DNA of 64,000 nucleotides from Alicyclobacillus sp. (lineage in GTDB: Bacteria; Bacillota; Bacilli; Alicyclobacillales; Alicyclobacillaceae), in assembly GCA_023511725.1 (NCBI GenBank), contig JAIMAY010000002.1, positions 62,001 through 126,000 of the forward strand. Reading direction: 5' to 3'. The notes under the pieces are model-generated. The model was not told the DNA's origin, ran no database searches, and saw nothing but the letters and a program-made list of their open reading frames with translations. Made by a program: the position numbers and the translations under genes. Of this stretch, positions 41,636 through 55,700 are shown in pieces. Position 1 is the stretch's first letter, and each line of letters begins with the position of its first letter.

Positions 41636-42577
41636 TCACTTGCCCAGGGCAACTTTGGTCGTACGCCGCACCGACTCCGCGGACTTGTCGAGCGCCGCCT
41701 TCTCTTCCGGCAGCAGTTCAATCTCGACAATCCTCTCGATGCCCTGTCCACCGAGGATGGTCGGTACACCCAGGCAGAGGTCGGTGTAACCGAACTCCCC
41801 TTCCAGATAGGCGATTGCCGGGAGCAGGCGCCGCTTGTCCTTGAGAATGGCCTCCGCCATCTCCACCAACGATGCGGCGGGCGCATAGTAAGCGCTGCCG
41901 TTGCCCAGCAGGTTGACAATTTCGCCACCGCCATTGCGCGTCCGCTGCACGATGGCATCAATCCGATCCTTCGGCAGCAACCGCTCCAGCGGAATCCCGC
42001 CGACGTACGAGTAGCGCACGAGCGGCACCATATCGTCCCCATGCACGCCGAGCACGAAGCCGGACACATCCTCGACGGAGACGCTGAGCTCTTCCGCCAC
42101 AAAGGTGCGGAAGCGCGCGGTGTCGAGCACGCCGGCCTGACCGATGACGCGGTGCTTCGGGAAACCGGACACCTTGTAGGCCACATGCGTCATGGCGTCG
42201 ACCGGGTTGCTCAGGATGATGAGGATGGCGTTCGGCGAGAACTTCGCCACCTGCTCGGTGACGGAGCGAACAATGCCCGCATTGGTCGTGACGAGGTCAT
42301 CGCGGCTCATGCCGGGCTTGCGCGCGACACCCGCCGTGATGATGACCAGATCCGAGTTGGCCGTGTCCTCGTAGCTGGAGGTGCCGATGATGTGCACATC
42401 CTTGCCGACCACCGGCATGGCCTCCAGCATGTCCAGCGCCTTACCCTTGGTCGGGTCCTCCAGCTGCGGGATGTCGAGCAGCACCACATCGCCGAGTTCC
42501 TTCAGACCGAGCATGAAGGCCGTGGTCGCACCTGTGAAACCGGCGCCGATGACCGAGATCTTCTTGCGCTTGATCAC
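41636..42577 (-). CDS. mdh: Malate dehydrogenase (LDH-like)
   Basis: A 313-residue NAD-dependent malate dehydrogenase of the LDH-like group. The Rossmann loop is [13 protein letters not shown], with Asp in LLDIPQ for NAD preference. The substrate Arg residues are in [14 protein letters not shown], and the dicarboxylate-specific Arg and catalytic pair in [17 protein letters not shown] and [10 protein letters not shown]. The GTG at 42577 has GGGGGAGGG 7 nt upstream. It follows icd by 22 nt, as in the citZ-icd-mdh operon, but no citrate synthase gene is present here. Confidence 0.95.
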   Translation of the reverse strand: MIKRKKISVIGAGFTGATTAFMLGLKELGDVVLLDIPQLEDPTKGKALDMLEAMPVVGKDVHIIGTSSYEDTANSDLVIITAGVARKPGMSRDDLVTTNAGIVRSVTEQVAKFSPNAILIILSNPVDAMTHVAYKVSGFPKHRVIGQAGVLDTARFRTFVAEELSVSVEDVSGFVLGVHGDDMVPLVRYSYVGGIPLERLLPKDRIDAIVQRTRNGGGEIVNLLGNGSAYYAPAASLVEMAEAILKDKRRLLPAIAYLEGEFGYTDLCLGVPTILGGQGIERIVEIELLPEEKAALDKSAESVRRTTKVALGK

Positions 42578-42599
42578 GTCGGGTCCCTCCCCCAGATTT

Positions 42600-43895
42600 T
42601 CACAGATTGCGGATGATGGCATCGGCAAACTCGGAGGTCTTGACCTCGGTCGCACCTTCCATCAACCGGGCGAAATCGTAGGTGACAATCTTCTGCTCAA
42701 TCGTGGTCTCCATCGCACGGATGATGGCGTCCGCAGCTTCCTGCCACCCCATGTACTCGAACATCATCACGCCGGACAGAATGACCGATCCGGGGTTCAC
42801 CTTGTCCAGGTTTGCGTATTTCGGCGCCGTACCGTGCGTAGCCTCGAACACCGCGTGACCCGTCACATAGTTGATGTTGGCACCGGGCGCGATGCCGATG
42901 CCGCCGACCTGCGCCGCCAAGGCGTCGGAGATGTAGTCGCCGTTCAGGTTCATGGTGGCTATCACGTCATACTCCGCCGGCCGCGTCAGCACCTGTTGCA
43001 GGAACGCGTCGGCAATGACGTCCTTGATGATCACCTTACCCTCCTGCTGCGCCTTGCGCTGCGCTTCATCGGCCGCAGCCTGCCCCTGCTCCGCCTTGAT
43101 GCGGTCGTACTGGGCCCAGGTGAAGACCTTGTCGCTGAACTCGCGCTCCGCGAGCTCGTAGCCCCAGTTCTTAAACGCACCCTCGGTGAACTTCATGATG
43201 TTGCCCTTGTGGACAAGCGTCACCGACTTACGGCCGTGCCGCAGCGCGTACTCGATGGCCGCACGCACCAAGCGCTCGGTCCCCTCGCGCGAAACCGGCT
43301 TGATCCCGATGCCCGACGTCTGCGGGAAGCGGATCTTATGTACGCCCATCTCCTTTTCCAGGAACTCGATGACCTTGCGCGCCTCGGGTGACTCCGCGGG
43401 CCACTCAATACCGGCGTAGATGTCCTCGGAGTTTTCCCGGAAAATCACCATATCCACGAGTTCAGGATGCTTGACCGGAGACGGCACACCGCGGAAGTAG
43501 CGGACGGGCCGCTGGCAGACATACAAGTCGAGTTCCTGCCGCAGCGCGACGTTGAGGCTTCGGATACCGCCGCCGACCGGCGTCGTCAAAGGACCTTTGA
43601 TGCTCACCAGATACTCGCTGAGGATCTCGAGCGTCTTCGGGGGAAGCCACTCGCCGAACAGGTTGTATGCCTTTTCACCGGCGTACACTTCATACCAGGC
43701 GATGCGGCGCTTACCGCCGTACACCTTTTCCACCGCGGCATCGAACACGCGGACCGACGCTCGCCAAATGTCGGGCCCGGTGCCGTCGCCCTCGATGAAC
43801 GGAATGATAGGATGGTCCGGCACCTGCAGACGGCCGTTTTGAATGGTGATCTTCTCACCGTCGGCAGGGGGAGTCCAGTGCTCAGTCTGCGCCAT
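42600..43895 (-). CDS. icd: Isocitrate dehydrogenase, NADP-dependent
   Basis: A 431-residue decarboxylating isocitrate dehydrogenase. Substrate residues are in [20 protein letters not shown] (phospho-Ser region and Arg cluster) and the metal Asp residues in [14 protein letters not shown] specificity is shown by Lys-Tyr in [17 protein letters not shown], matching E. coli Lys344/Tyr345. The ATG at 43895 follows GAAGGAGG at 8 nt; a longer frame without ribosome site extends upstream. It lies 69 bp after trpS, so the T-box-controlled trpS transcript may read into the TCA genes. Confidence 0.95.
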   Translation of the reverse strand: MAQTEHWTPPADGEKITIQNGRLQVPDHPIIPFIEGDGTGPDIWRASVRVFDAAVEKVYGGKRRIAWYEVYAGEKAYNLFGEWLPPKTLEILSEYLVSIKGPLTTPVGGGIRSLNVALRQELDLYVCQRPVRYFRGVPSPVKHPELVDMVIFRENSEDIYAGIEWPAESPEARKVIEFLEKEMGVHKIRFPQTSGIGIKPVSREGTERLVRAAIEYALRHGRKSVTLVHKGNIMKFTEGAFKNWGYELAEREFSDKVFTWAQYDRIKAEQGQAAADEAQRKAQQEGKVIIKDVIADAFLQQVLTRPAEYDVIATMNLNGDYISDALAAQVGGIGIAPGANINYVTGHAVFEATHGTAPKYANLDKVNPGSVILSGVMMFEYMGWQEAADAIIRAMETTIEQKIVTYDFARLMEGATEVKTSEFADAIIRNL

Positions 43896-43964
43896 CTTTC
43901 GGGCCTCCTTCTGCTGGGCATCGGCTGCCTTGACACCATGGATCATGATACTGCAACGTAGAAA

Positions 43965-45283
<1,319 letters not shown>

Positions 45284-45289
45284 TGCTCC

Positions 45290-45319
45290 ATTATAGCGGC
45301 TTCGCTCCGGCCACTGCAA
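45290..45319 (-). promoter_or_regulatory. Promoter of the T-box/trpS transcript
   Basis: A perfect -10 TATAAT with an 18-bp spacer to TTGCAG on the minus strand; the start falls near 45283. Confidence 0.7.
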
Positions 45320-45373
45320 ATGCAAAGCGCCGCCCTCTGTACGAAGGTGCGGCGCCACCTTGCCTGAACGGTC

Positions 45374-45673
45374 TCACCGCCGGCGCAGCAACTCACCGAG
45401 CTGCAGCAACCGGTGCAGCGCGATAAACAGAGCCGCCAGGTAGTACCAGATGAGGACCAGCACATGCGTCGGGTCCGCACGCGTCAGCAGCGCCAACAAG
45501 AGCAGCGGCAACAGATCCAGCAACACGGGCCGGGTGATGCACTCCGCCAGCTCGCCCATGGCCTTGGAGCCGCGCAGTCCTCGGATCAGATGCGCGAGGA
45601 TGGTCAGACCGACGAGGATCATGACAATCCACAACGCGACCTTCATACCCAGGCTCGCCAGGATGATGCTCAT
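45374..45673 (-). CDS. Small membrane protein of unknown function
   Basis: A 99-residue hydrophobic protein with two to three membrane segments: MKVALWIVMILVGLTILAHL, LLDLLPLLLLALL and VLVLIWYYLAALFIAL. A basic C-terminus LGELLRRR suggests a cytoplasmic tail. The ATG at 45673 has AAGGGGG 8 nt upstream. It lies 139 bp after pyk in the slot often occupied by fxsA in Bacillus, but the sequence does not resemble FxsA to me. No motif allows a role. Confidence 0.65.
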   Translation of the reverse strand: MSIILASLGMKVALWIVMILVGLTILAHLIRGLRGSKAMGELAECITRPVLLDLLPLLLLALLTRADPTHVLVLIWYYLAALFIALHRLLQLGELLRRR

Positions 45674-45812
45674 GACCAAGACCCCCTTGTCCAGTGATGA
45701 ACGATGAGTTCACTGGTACGCTACGCGACGCTGGGGGTGCTTGGCACGGCATCCGCGTGGCGGGCTGGTGTCCGGGGATGCCACAACGCCGCGCTCGGCA
45801 CGCGCGATGGTG

Positions 45813-47567
45813 TCACAATACCTGCGCGCGACCGCTGTACACCAGTCCTCGCAGCGGATCCACCGTGATCACAGCGCCGTCCTGGATCCGCGCCAGCGCG
45901 CCCTGTGCTCCGACAATCACGGGCTTCCCCAGACTGAGCCCCACCACCGCCGCGTGCGACGTGAGGCCGCCTTCCTCCGTGATGATGGCCGCTGCGCGCT
46001 CCATGGCAGGCACCACGTCCCTGTCGGTGGTGGTCGTCACCAGGATGTCGCCGGGCCGTACGCGCGACACAAGATCCTCGACGCGAGTCGAGACGACCGC
46101 CGTTCCGCTGACGGCGCGCTGACCGATGCCCTGACCCTGCACCAGCACATCGCCGATAGTGTGCACCTTCACCAGGTTGGTGGTGCCGCGCTGACCGACG
46201 GGTACGCCCGCGACGATGAGGACGAGATCGCCCCGCTTCACCAAGCCGCTCTCGAGTGCCCCCTGCACCGCCGCCTCCAGCAAAGCGTCGGTGTCGGTCA
46301 CGTCCGGAATGACCACCGGGTACACGCCCCAACTGACCGTCAGTCGGCGCGCCACGCGTTCATCCGGCGTGGCGGCGATGATCCCCGTGGCCGGACGGTG
46401 CTTCGAGATCATGCGCGCCGTGTGGCCGGACGCCGTCGCGGCGATGATGGCCGACGGTCCTAGATCCGCCGCCATGGTCTGCACCGCGTGACCAATCACG
46501 TCCGTCACCGTCTTCTCCACAAGCGTCGCGCGTCGGTCCGGTACCTCGTGCGCCTGCAGCGCCTGCTCAGCCCGCTCCGCGATGCGCGCCATCGTCCGCA
46601 CAGCTTCGAGTGGGTATTTGCCGGCCGCCGTTTCCCCGCTGAGCATGATGGCATCCGTTCCGTCGAAGATGGCGTTCGCCACATCCGATGCCTCCGCGCG
46701 CGTCGGCCGCGGGTTGCGCTGCATGGAATCCAGCATCTGCGTGGCGGTGATCACCGGCTTGCCCGCGCGGTTGCACAGCATGATCATGCGCTTTTGCGCC
46801 AGGGGCACGTCTTCGGTAGCAATTTCGACCCCCAAATCCCCCCGCGCCACCATCAGGCCGTCGGCAACTTCGATGATCTCCTCCAGCCGGTCGAGCGCTT
46901 CCTGGGTCTCGATCTTGGCGATGATATCCGCCTCATACCCGGCCTCCTCGAGCAACCGCCGGACTTCCAGCACGTCCGCCGCCTTGCGCACGAACGAGGC
47001 GGCGATGAAGTCCACCCCCTGCTCAATCCCGAACCGGATATCGGCGACGTCTTTCTCCGTGATGCCAGGGATGCGCAGCGTCACACCCGGTACGTTGATG
47101 CCCTTGCGGTCCTTGAGGACCCCACCGTTGGTCACGCGGCAGATGATGTCCTGCCCTTCCACGCGCTCGACCACCAGTCCAATCAGCCCGTCATCGATGC
47201 GGATAGGCGCACCGGGATGCACATCCTCCACCAGGCCGGGGTACGAGATGGAGATCCGCTCGGCCGTTCCCACCTCCAGCGGCTCGGCGGTCAGGCGGAT
47301 GATCTGGCCCTCCGCCAATTCGACCTGCCCGCCTTCGACACGTCCGGTCCGGATCTTCGGTCCCTTGATGTCGAGCATGATGCCGACGTGCTTGCCGACG
47401 TCCGCCGCCGCCGCCCGGATGCGCTCGATGCGAGTGCGGTGCTCGTCGTAGGTGCCGTGCGAAAAGTTCAGCCGCGCCACATCCATGCCGGCCCGGATGA
47501 TCTCGCGCAACATCTCCGGGGATTCGCTCGCCGGTCCAATCGTGCACACAATCTTGGTCCGTCTCAT
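45813..47567 (-). CDS. pyk: Pyruvate kinase with C-terminal PEP-utilising-like domain
   Basis: A 584-residue pyruvate kinase making pyruvate and ATP from PEP and ADP. The barrel has TKIVCTIGPAS, LNFSHGTYDEH, the catalytic Lys in AKIETQEALD and MVARGDLGVEI. The allosteric domain follows at about 350-470. The last about 110 residues form the extra domain found in Bacillales, with the PEP-synthase-like segment EEGGLTSHAAVVGLSLGKP including a His. It starts 36 nt after pfkA, giving a pfkA-pyk glycolytic operon as in Bacillus. Confidence 0.96.
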   Translation of the reverse strand: MRRTKIVCTIGPASESPEMLREIIRAGMDVARLNFSHGTYDEHRTRIERIRAAAADVGKHVGIMLDIKGPKIRTGRVEGGQVELAEGQIIRLTAEPLEVGTAERISISYPGLVEDVHPGAPIRIDDGLIGLVVERVEGQDIICRVTNGGVLKDRKGINVPGVTLRIPGITEKDVADIRFGIEQGVDFIAASFVRKAADVLEVRRLLEEAGYEADIIAKIETQEALDRLEEIIEVADGLMVARGDLGVEIATEDVPLAQKRMIMLCNRAGKPVITATQMLDSMQRNPRPTRAEASDVANAIFDGTDAIMLSGETAAGKYPLEAVRTMARIAERAEQALQAHEVPDRRATLVEKTVTDVIGHAVQTMAADLGPSAIIAATASGHTARMISKHRPATGIIAATPDERVARRLTVSWGVYPVVIPDVTDTDALLEAAVQGALESGLVKRGDLVLIVAGVPVGQRGTTNLVKVHTIGDVLVQGQGIGQRAVSGTAVVSTRVEDLVSRVRPGDILVTTTTDRDVVPAMERAAAIITEEGGLTSHAAVVGLSLGKPVIVGAQGALARIQDGAVITVDPLRGLVYSGRAQVL

Positions 47568-47603
47568 GCCTTCATCTCCCGTCCATTGCTCACTGTCAAG
47601 CCC

Positions 47604-48701
<1,098 letters not shown>

Positions 48702-49658
48702 TCACGCCTCCACAAACACACCCATCTTCCTGTATTTATCGTACCGCCTTGCCAGCCGTTCATCAACGGAGAGCGCCGACAGTTCCTCGAGTGCGCTCAC
48801 CAGCTTGCCGCGCACCGTCCGAATCATCGCCGCCGGATCCTTTTGCGCACCCCCGCGCGGCTCCCGGATCAGTTCGTCCGCGATGCCGAGCGCAACGAGG
48901 TCCGGCGCGGTGATCCGCATCGTCTCCGCGGCCCGTGGCGCCTGCGCGCTGTCGCGCCACAGAATCGCTGCCGCGGATTCGGGAGCAATCACAGAATACC
49001 AGGCGTACTCCAGCACGTAGATCCTGTCCGTCACACCCAGTCCCAGCGCGCCCCCGCTGCCACCCTCGCCGGTGACAAAACACACCGTCGGCACGCGCAG
49101 TCCCGCCATTTCCATGAGGTTGCGCGCAATCGCTTCACTCTGACCGCGCTCCTCCCCGGATGCGCCCGGATAGGCGCCCGCGGTATCAATGAACAACGCC
49201 ACCGGCCGGCCAAACTTCTCCGCCTGCTTCATCAGCCGCAGCGCCTTTCGGTAGCCCTCCGGATGCGCCATGCCGAAGTTGCGGTGGATGTTGTCCTTGG
49301 TGTCCTTGCCCTTCTGCGTACCAATCAGCGTGATGGGCCGGCCATCCACCAGGCCGATGCCGCCGACTACGGCAGGATCATCCCGGAAATTGCGGTCCCC
49401 GTGCAGTTCCACGAACTCCTCGCAGATCCCACGGATATAGTCCAGCGTCGTCGGTCGTCCCGGTTGACGCGCCAATTGCACGCGCTGCCACGGCGTCAGA
49501 TTGGCGTAGATGCTCTCGGTGAGCTCCTCCAGCCGAGCCTCGAGCTTTTGGATCTCATCCGACAGGTCCACGCCGCTCTCGCTGGTGAAGCGGCGCAGTT
49601 CCTCAATCTTCGCCCTCAGCTCGACGATGGGGCGTTCAAACTCCAGTTCACCGGCCAT
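48702..49658 (-). CDS. accA: Acetyl-CoA carboxylase carboxyltransferase alpha subunit
   Basis: A 318-residue CT alpha subunit that, with AccD, moves CO2 from carboxybiotin to acetyl-CoA for fatty acid synthesis. The N-terminal helical segment [18 protein letters not shown] is typical. The crotonase-like core has [20 protein letters not shown] and [16 protein letters not shown], which builds the oxyanion hole. It overlaps accD by 11 nt. Confidence 0.96.
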   Translation of the reverse strand: MAGELEFERPIVELRAKIEELRRFTSESGVDLSDEIQKLEARLEELTESIYANLTPWQRVQLARQPGRPTTLDYIRGICEEFVELHGDRNFRDDPAVVGGIGLVDGRPITLIGTQKGKDTKDNIHRNFGMAHPEGYRKALRLMKQAEKFGRPVALFIDTAGAYPGASGEERGQSEAIARNLMEMAGLRVPTVCFVTGEGGSGGALGLGVTDRIYVLEYAWYSVIAPESAAAILWRDSAQAPRAAETMRITAPDLVALGIADELIREPRGGAQKDPAAMIRTVRGKLVSALEELSALSVDERLARRYDKYRKMGVFVEA

Positions 49659-50550
49659 CCGCCCACCCCCGTCCGCTGTGCACGCGCAGGATCAGGGACA
49701 GCGTGGGCCGCAGTTCCTTGCGATGCACCACCTTATCCACCATGCCGTGCTTGAGATTGAACTCGGCGGTCTGAAAATCATCCGGAAGTTTCTGGCGAAT
49801 GGTTTGCTCGATCACGCGCCGACCCGCAAACCCGAACAGCGCCCCGGGTTCGGCGAGGATAATGTCGCCCAGGCTGGCAAAGCTGGCGCTCACGCCCCCG
49901 GTGGTGGGATGCGTGATCACGGACACGAACAGCACCCCCGCGTCCGACAAGCGGCGCAGCGCTGCGCTTGTCTTGGCCATCTGCATCAACGACAGGATAC
50001 CCTCCTGCATGCGCGCGCCGCCCGAAGCGGTGAACAGGATCAGCGGATAGCGCTTTTCCGCCGCCCGCTCCATCGCACGCGCAATCTTCTCGCCGACGGC
50101 CGAACCCATGCTGCCCATGATGAAGCGCGAGTCCATGACGCCAATCACAACCGGATGTCCGTCGAGCGTCCCCTCGCCGGTCACGACCGCTTCCCGCAGA
50201 CCGCTGGCCTGCTGCGCCCGGCGCAGCTTATCGGCGTACCCGGGAAACGGCAGCGGATCCGCCGACGTCAGCCCCGCATCGTATTCGAAGAAGGCTCCTT
50301 CGTCCAGCGTCACCTGGATCCGCGTGGGTGCGTCGAGCGGAAAGTGGTAGTCGCAGTTTGGGCAGGTGTACAGGTGTTTCTGGAGCTCCTTCGCGATCAG
50401 CAGCGCCCCGCACGTCTGACACTTGTTCACGAGTCCCTGCGGGATCTGGTCGGTCTTTTCCGATCTCGCGGCAGACACACGCGCGGGCGCCGTCTCGGGG
50501 GCGCCCAGCGTCGCATACTGACGCTTCTTTTGGAACAGGTCCTTAAGCAC
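49648..50550 (-). CDS. accD: Acetyl-CoA carboxylase carboxyltransferase beta subunit
   Basis: A 300-residue CT beta subunit. The N-terminal zinc ribbon has two Cys-x2-Cys pairs (CQTCG and CPNCD, about residues 42-64). The catalytic core contains [20 protein letters not shown] and [19 protein letters not shown]. The start is GTG with GAGGTG upstream. It forms the biotin-dependent heterotetramer with AccA; accB/accC are elsewhere. Confidence 0.96.
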   Translation of the reverse strand: MLKDLFQKKRQYATLGAPETAPARVSAARSEKTDQIPQGLVNKCQTCGALLIAKELQKHLYTCPNCDYHFPLDAPTRIQVTLDEGAFFEYDAGLTSADPLPFPGYADKLRRAQQASGLREAVVTGEGTLDGHPVVIGVMDSRFIMGSMGSAVGEKIARAMERAAEKRYPLILFTASGGARMQEGILSLMQMAKTSAALRRLSDAGVLFVSVITHPTTGGVSASFASLGDIILAEPGALFGFAGRRVIEQTIRQKLPDDFQTAEFNLKHGMVDKVVHRKELRPTLSLILRVHSGRGWADGR

Positions 50551-50565
50551 CGTGTCACCTCGTCC

Positions 50566-50760
50566 TCAGTACGCGGAGTGCAAGACGTCCTTGAGCACTT
50601 CCTGCACCTCGTCGAGCTCGCTCTCAGGGACCAGGATTTCGTACTGTTGACGCGCCACGCTGACCGGGCGGACTTTCACGAGAAAACCCTCACCGGATAG
50701 CCGTTCGCGAATCGTCTCCGCCTGCTTGTCTGATTGCGCAATGTAGATGACCGTCCACAT
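50566..50760 (-). CDS. Small conserved protein upstream of accD
   Basis: A 64-residue protein beginning MWTVIYIAQSDKQAETIRER and ending with ELDEVQEVLKDVLHSAY. The beta-alpha-beta pattern (VIYIA, helix, FLVKVRPV, YEILVP, helix) resembles small ferredoxin-like/DUF2007-type modules. Homologues commonly sit just upstream of accD in Bacillales, sometimes mislabelled glutamate decarboxylase. The ATG at 50760 has GGAGGAG upstream. Function unknown. Confidence 0.75.
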   Translation of the reverse strand: MWTVIYIAQSDKQAETIRERLSGEGFLVKVRPVSVARQQYEILVPESELDEVQEVLKDVLHSAY

Positions 50761-50937
50761 GCGGAATCTCCTCCGGTCCTCGTTCATCACGAACCCATAG
50801 CGAGTCTATGCCGGATCATAGCATGTATGTACAAGCGCGGGCAAGAAAGGGGCGTCCCCTCCCCCACCGCGGGCGCGGCAGACGGGCGGCGGCTGCCCGC
50901 CCCGCCCCACCTGCATGAAGCGAACGTTCATCGCGCC

Positions 50938-52167
50938 TCAGCGGATGCTTGCCATCGCCCGCGTCCGCTCCGCCACCTCGGCGGCGGACACCCTAGTGCG
51001 AGCCAGCCCCGCGTCCATGGCCGCCTGCGCCACGGAGGCCGCCACGGCCGGAGCCACCCGCGGGTCAAACGGCTTGGGCAGGATGTAATCGGGACGCAGC
51101 TCGTCGTCGCTGACCAGCGCGGCGATGGCGTGCGCTGCCGCCACCTTCATATCTTCCGTGATGGCGGTGGCGCGCGTGTCCAGCGCGCCGCGGAAAATGC
51201 CGGGGAAGGCCAGCACATTGTTGACCTGGTTGGGATAGTCTGATCTGCCCGTCCCGACCACACGCGCCCCGAGGGCCAGCGCCTCCTCCGGGTGGATCTC
51301 CGGATCTGGATTCGCCATCGCGAAGATGATGGGGTCCTCGTTCATCGACCGGACCATCTCGCCGGTCAACGCCCCCGCCGCAGACAATCCAATGAACACA
51401 TCCGCGCCGCGGATCACCTCGGCGAGGGTGCCACGCTGCCGCTCGAGGTTGGTGTTGCGGGCGACAAGCTCCTTCACGGCGTTCATGCCTTCCGTCCGGC
51501 CCTCGTAGATGGCGCCGCGCGTGTCGCACAGGATGATGTGCCGTACACCGGCCGTGAGCAGCAGCTTGACGGTGGCGATGCCCGCCGCCCCTGCGCCGTT
51601 CACGACCACCCGGATCTCCTGGATCCGCTTGTCCACGACCTTCAGCGCGTTGATCAAAGCGGCCAGGGTGACGATGGCCGTCCCATGCTGATCATCGTGA
51701 AACACCGGAATATCGAGTTCCCGTTTGAGGCGCTCCTCAATCTCGAAGCAGTGCGGCGCCGCGATGTCCTCCAGGTTGATCCCCCCGAACTGCGGCTCCA
51801 ACAGGTGCACGGCGTGGACCACCTCGTCCGGGTCCTCGGTGTTGAGGCAGATGGGCACCGCATCCACACCCGCAAACGCCTTAAACAGCACGCACTTACC
51901 CTCCATCACCGGGATGGCCGCGTGCGCGCCGATATTGCCCAGTCCGAGCACGGCCGTACCGTTGGTCACCACCGCCACCAGATTGCCCTTGGCGGTGTAC
52001 TCGTACACCCGTTCCCGTTGCAGGTAGATCTCCTTGCAAGGTTCCGCCACGCCCGGCGAATAGGCGAGGCTGAGGTCCGCCGCATTCTCAACCTTCACCT
52101 TCGGCTGCACCGCCAGCTTCCCCTGGCGGCTTCGGTGCAGTTCCAACGCATCCTCGCGCAGCGCCAT
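50938..52167 (-). CDS. NAD(P)-dependent malic enzyme
   Basis: A 409-residue malic enzyme oxidising malate to pyruvate and CO2, of the short YtsJ type (about 410 aa). YSPGVAEPCKEI holds the catalytic Tyr region, the Lys is in CVLFKAFAGVDAVPI, and metal acids are in LEDIAAPHCFEIEERL and VFHDDQHGT. The cofactor loop is VNGAGAAGIATVKLL. No ACT domain is present. In B. subtilis the equivalent position (dnaE-ytsJ-accD) carries the main NADP-linked malic enzyme. Confidence 0.95.
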   Translation of the reverse strand: MALREDALELHRSRQGKLAVQPKVKVENAADLSLAYSPGVAEPCKEIYLQRERVYEYTAKGNLVAVVTNGTAVLGLGNIGAHAAIPVMEGKCVLFKAFAGVDAVPICLNTEDPDEVVHAVHLLEPQFGGINLEDIAAPHCFEIEERLKRELDIPVFHDDQHGTAIVTLAALINALKVVDKRIQEIRVVVNGAGAAGIATVKLLLTAGVRHIILCDTRGAIYEGRTEGMNAVKELVARNTNLERQRGTLAEVIRGADVFIGLSAAGALTGEMVRSMNEDPIIFAMANPDPEIHPEEALALGARVVGTGRSDYPNQVNNVLAFPGIFRGALDTRATAITEDMKVAAAHAIAALVSDDELRPDYILPKPFDPRVAPAVAASVAQAAMDAGLARTRVSAAEVAERTRAMASIR

Positions 52168-52292
52168 CCCGTTCCGCTCCTTTCATCGCGTGGGCATCCC
52201 GCGCCGCGGGCGCAAGGCCCGGACGTTCGATTGATCGAATTATAGCATGGTTCGGATCATTTGATGCACACGGACGCGAGAACACGCTCGCG

Positions 52293-52769
52293 TCACGGGG
52301 TTCCGCCGCCCTCCAGCTGGTGCGCGATGCGCGCGGAGGCGGAGGCGGCGATGCTGGCCACGAGATCGTCCAAGAACACGTGGATCTGCGAGCCGTGATT
52401 GTTGAGTTTGCCAATCACGCCCATCTTCGTCTTGTCGAGATAACCGAAGTTGGTCAGTCCGATGGACCCGTACACGTTGGTCACGGCCAACGCGAGCACC
52501 TCGTCCACGCCGTACAGCGGTTCATCGCGCTCCATGATGGCCTGCAGCGGCTGCGGGAGCAACCTCTTTTCCGCAAGAACGTCGAGGGCGATGCCCGTGA
52601 GCACCGCGTGTTGCACCTCGCGCTTATGCAGCACCTGCACCACGCTCTCACGGCAGGCGGCCAGGCTGAGTTCTGGGTGATACGGCCTTTGCAATGTCAA
52701 CACAATTTCCGCAATGTCGTCAATCTCCACGCCGCGCTCGCGCAGCGCCGCGACCACTTCCTGATACAA
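52293..52769 (-). CDS. Phosphatidylglycerophosphatase A-related protein (YutG/PgpA family)
   Basis: A 158-residue PgpA-like protein. The conserved NVYGSIGLTNFGYLDKTKMG and HVFLDDLVASIAAS segments match the family, including acidic residues that bind Mg2+. Unlike PgpA of E. coli the helices are only weakly hydrophobic, as in firmicute YutG. It may dephosphorylate phosphatidylglycerol phosphate; firmicute members are less certain. The TTG start has AAGGAGGAG 6 nt upstream, and that sequence is also the end of dnaE. Confidence 0.85.
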   Translation of the reverse strand: MYQEVVAALRERGVEIDDIAEIVLTLQRPYHPELSLAACRESVVQVLHKREVQHAVLTGIALDVLAEKRLLPQPLQAIMERDEPLYGVDEVLALAVTNVYGSIGLTNFGYLDKTKMGVIGKLNNHGSQIHVFLDDLVASIAASASARIAHQLEGGGTP

Positions 52770-52772
52770 GGG

Positions 52773-55700
52773 TCACTCCTCCTTCACCATCCGGCCGGCA
52801 TCCCGCGCCGTGCTTCTGGCCGACGCCGGCAGACGCCCCATACGGGCATTGCCCATGCCGACCCAATCCTCGAGCACACTGATCAACTCCGGTGAGATGG
52901 ACACGCGGTATCGCTCGGGGAGCAGACGCAGACTGCGCCGAGAAGCATCATACAGGACCACCGGCACATCACCGGGCCGCCCGCTGAGCAGATCCCGCAG
53001 GCGCGCCAAGCCCCCGGCCTGCACGAACCGTTCGTCCACACGGATGTACAGCGCTTCATCACCGCCGTCCAGCGCGAGGCCGATGGCACCCGTGGTATGA
53101 CGATGCCACTGCGCCGACTCGTAAGCTTGCTCCAGGATATGCAGGGCCGCCTTCGGTGACACATGATCCGGCAGGAGGGGCGCCAATGCACCTGCCTCGA
53201 GGAGGCTCTCCACCGCCTTGCGGTTGACGGCGCGCGGGTTGACGCGTTGCAGAAAGTCGACGAGCGACGTGAATGGCCCCTCGCGACGCGCGTCCAGGAT
53301 GGCGTCGACAACCGCTGTTCCGACACCGCGAACCGCCAGCAGCCCGGTGAGGATCTCCTGGTCGGAGAGCGCCACATAGTTCGGCGCGCTGGTCAAGACG
53401 TTGGGTGGGAGCACGCGGATGCCATGCCGGCGCGCATCGCGGATGTACTCCGCCGTCTTCTCGGCGGACCCCATCGACATCGTCAGCAGTGCGGCGAGAA
53501 AATCCGGCAGATGGTGCGCGCGCAGGTACGCGGTGCGGAACGCCAACACGGCGTAAGCTGCGGCGTGTGAACGGTTGAACCCATAATCGGCGAAACGCAC
53601 AATCAGGTCGTACACCTCGTGCGCCGTCTCCTCGGCGTAGCCGCGGGCGATGCACCCGGCGACGAAGCGGGATCGCTCGGCATCCAGCACCTCCCGCTTT
53701 TTCTTGCTCACCGCGCGCCGCAACAGATCCGCTTCGCCCAGCGAGAAGCCCGCCATGCGCGCGGCAATCTGCATGATCTGCTCCTGGTACACGATGACCC
53801 CGTACGTATCCTTCAGGATGGGTTCCAGGTCCGGATGCGGATAACGCACGGGGGTCCGCCCGTGGCGGGCGGCGATGAACGCCGGAATGTTCTCCATCGG
53901 CCCGGGGCGATACAGTGAGATCACGGCCACGAGATCATCCAGCTGGGTGGGCTGGAGATCGCGCAGCACGCGCCGCATCCCCGTCGATTCGAGCTGGAAG
54001 CAGCCCTCCGTCTCGCCGCGGCCGAGCATCTCGTAGGTGGCGGGATCGTCCGTCGGAATTCGGCGCCAGTCGATGCGCCCCTTACCGCGACGGGCGACGC
54101 TCGCGACCACCGTGTCAATCAGCGTCAGGGTCCGCAGACCGAGAAAGTCCATCTTGACGAGACCGAGGCGCTCGATGTCCTCCATGGCGTACTGCGTGAC
54201 GGGGATACCGTCCGCGCCGGGGACCACGGGGACCAAGTCCGTCAGCGGCTCCGGCGAGATCACCACGCCCGCCGCATGCACCGAGGTGTGCCGAGGAAGT
54301 CCTTCCAGTGCTGCGGCCGCCTGCCAAACGCGCCGGGCATCCGGGTCCTGGTCCAGCTGCTCACGCAACGCCGGCACCTGCGCAAGCGCCTGCGACAAGG
54401 TGATCCCTGGCGTCGAGGGTACGCGCCGTGCCAGGCTGTCCACCACTTTCGCCGGCGCTCCCAGCGCACGCCCGGCGTCGCGGAGCGCTGCACGCGCGGC
54501 CAACGTGCCGAAGGTGCCAATCTGCGCCACGCGGTCGGCGCCGTAGCGCTCGACCACATAGCGGATCACCTCACCGCGGCGCTCATACTCGAAATCGGTG
54601 TCGATGTCCGGCCAGGACACGCGTTCGGGATTCAGAAAGCGCTCAAACAATAACTTGTGCGCCAGGGGATCCACGTCGGTGATGCGGAGCGCGTACGCCA
54701 CCAGGCTGCCGGCGGCGGAACCGCGACCGGGCCCGGTGGAGATGCCCTGCCGATGGGCGTAGCGGATAAAGTCCGCGACGACGAGGAAGTAGTCGGCGAA
54801 GCCGAGACGCTCAATGATGTCGAGTTCGTAATCGAGACGCTGCCGCACTTCCTCGGTCAGCGCGCCGTAGCGCCGGCGCGCGCCCTCTTCCGCCGCCCGG
54901 CGAAGCACCGCACCGGCGCTCTCCCCCTCCGGTACCGGGTACCGCGGGAGCCGAAGCTCGCCGAGCGGCAGCGTGAGGTCGCAGCGTTCGGCAATCTCCA
55001 ACGTGGACGCGACCGCTTCCGGTAGCTTGGCAAAGCGGCGCGTCATCTCGTCCGGGGACGCGAGGTGGTACCGGTCTCCCTCGAGCCCCTCTCGCCCCTC
55101 GATGGCCGCCAGCACCCGCTGGATGGGTGCATCGTCGGGGTCCGCGTAATGGACGTCGTTGGTCGCCACCAGCGGTAAGCCGTGCCGACGCGCCAGCCGG
55201 ATCAGCGCGGGCAATCCGCGCCGCTCCCACGCCAGGTGATGGTCCTGCACGTCCACGTACAGCGACCGGGGAGGGATGGCGGCCTGCCACCGCCGCAGCC
55301 ATGATTCGGCCGCGGCTTCATCCCCCGCCGACAGCGCCTTGAGGATGGCGGACTCCCCTCCGCCAATGAGGCCGATCACGCCCAATGCACGCGCCGCCAC
55401 CTCGTCCACGCAAACGTACGGCAGCCGCTCGCGCCTGTGCGCGAGGGTCACCAGCTGCACCAGGTGGCGATACCCGGTGAATGATTCGGCCAGCAGCACC
55501 GCGCTGTCGAAGGCGTCCGGACGCAGGTTTGGCGCACCAGGCCCGCCGCTGGTCGCGGCGCCCTCATCCGACCGCCAGGGCGCCAGTCGCAGCTGCACCC
55601 CGAGGATGGGCTTCACACCCGCCTCCCGCGCCAGCGTGTAGAACTGAATGGCACCGTACAGGCCATCGCTGTCGGTGACGGCAACGGCGGGCATGTTCAT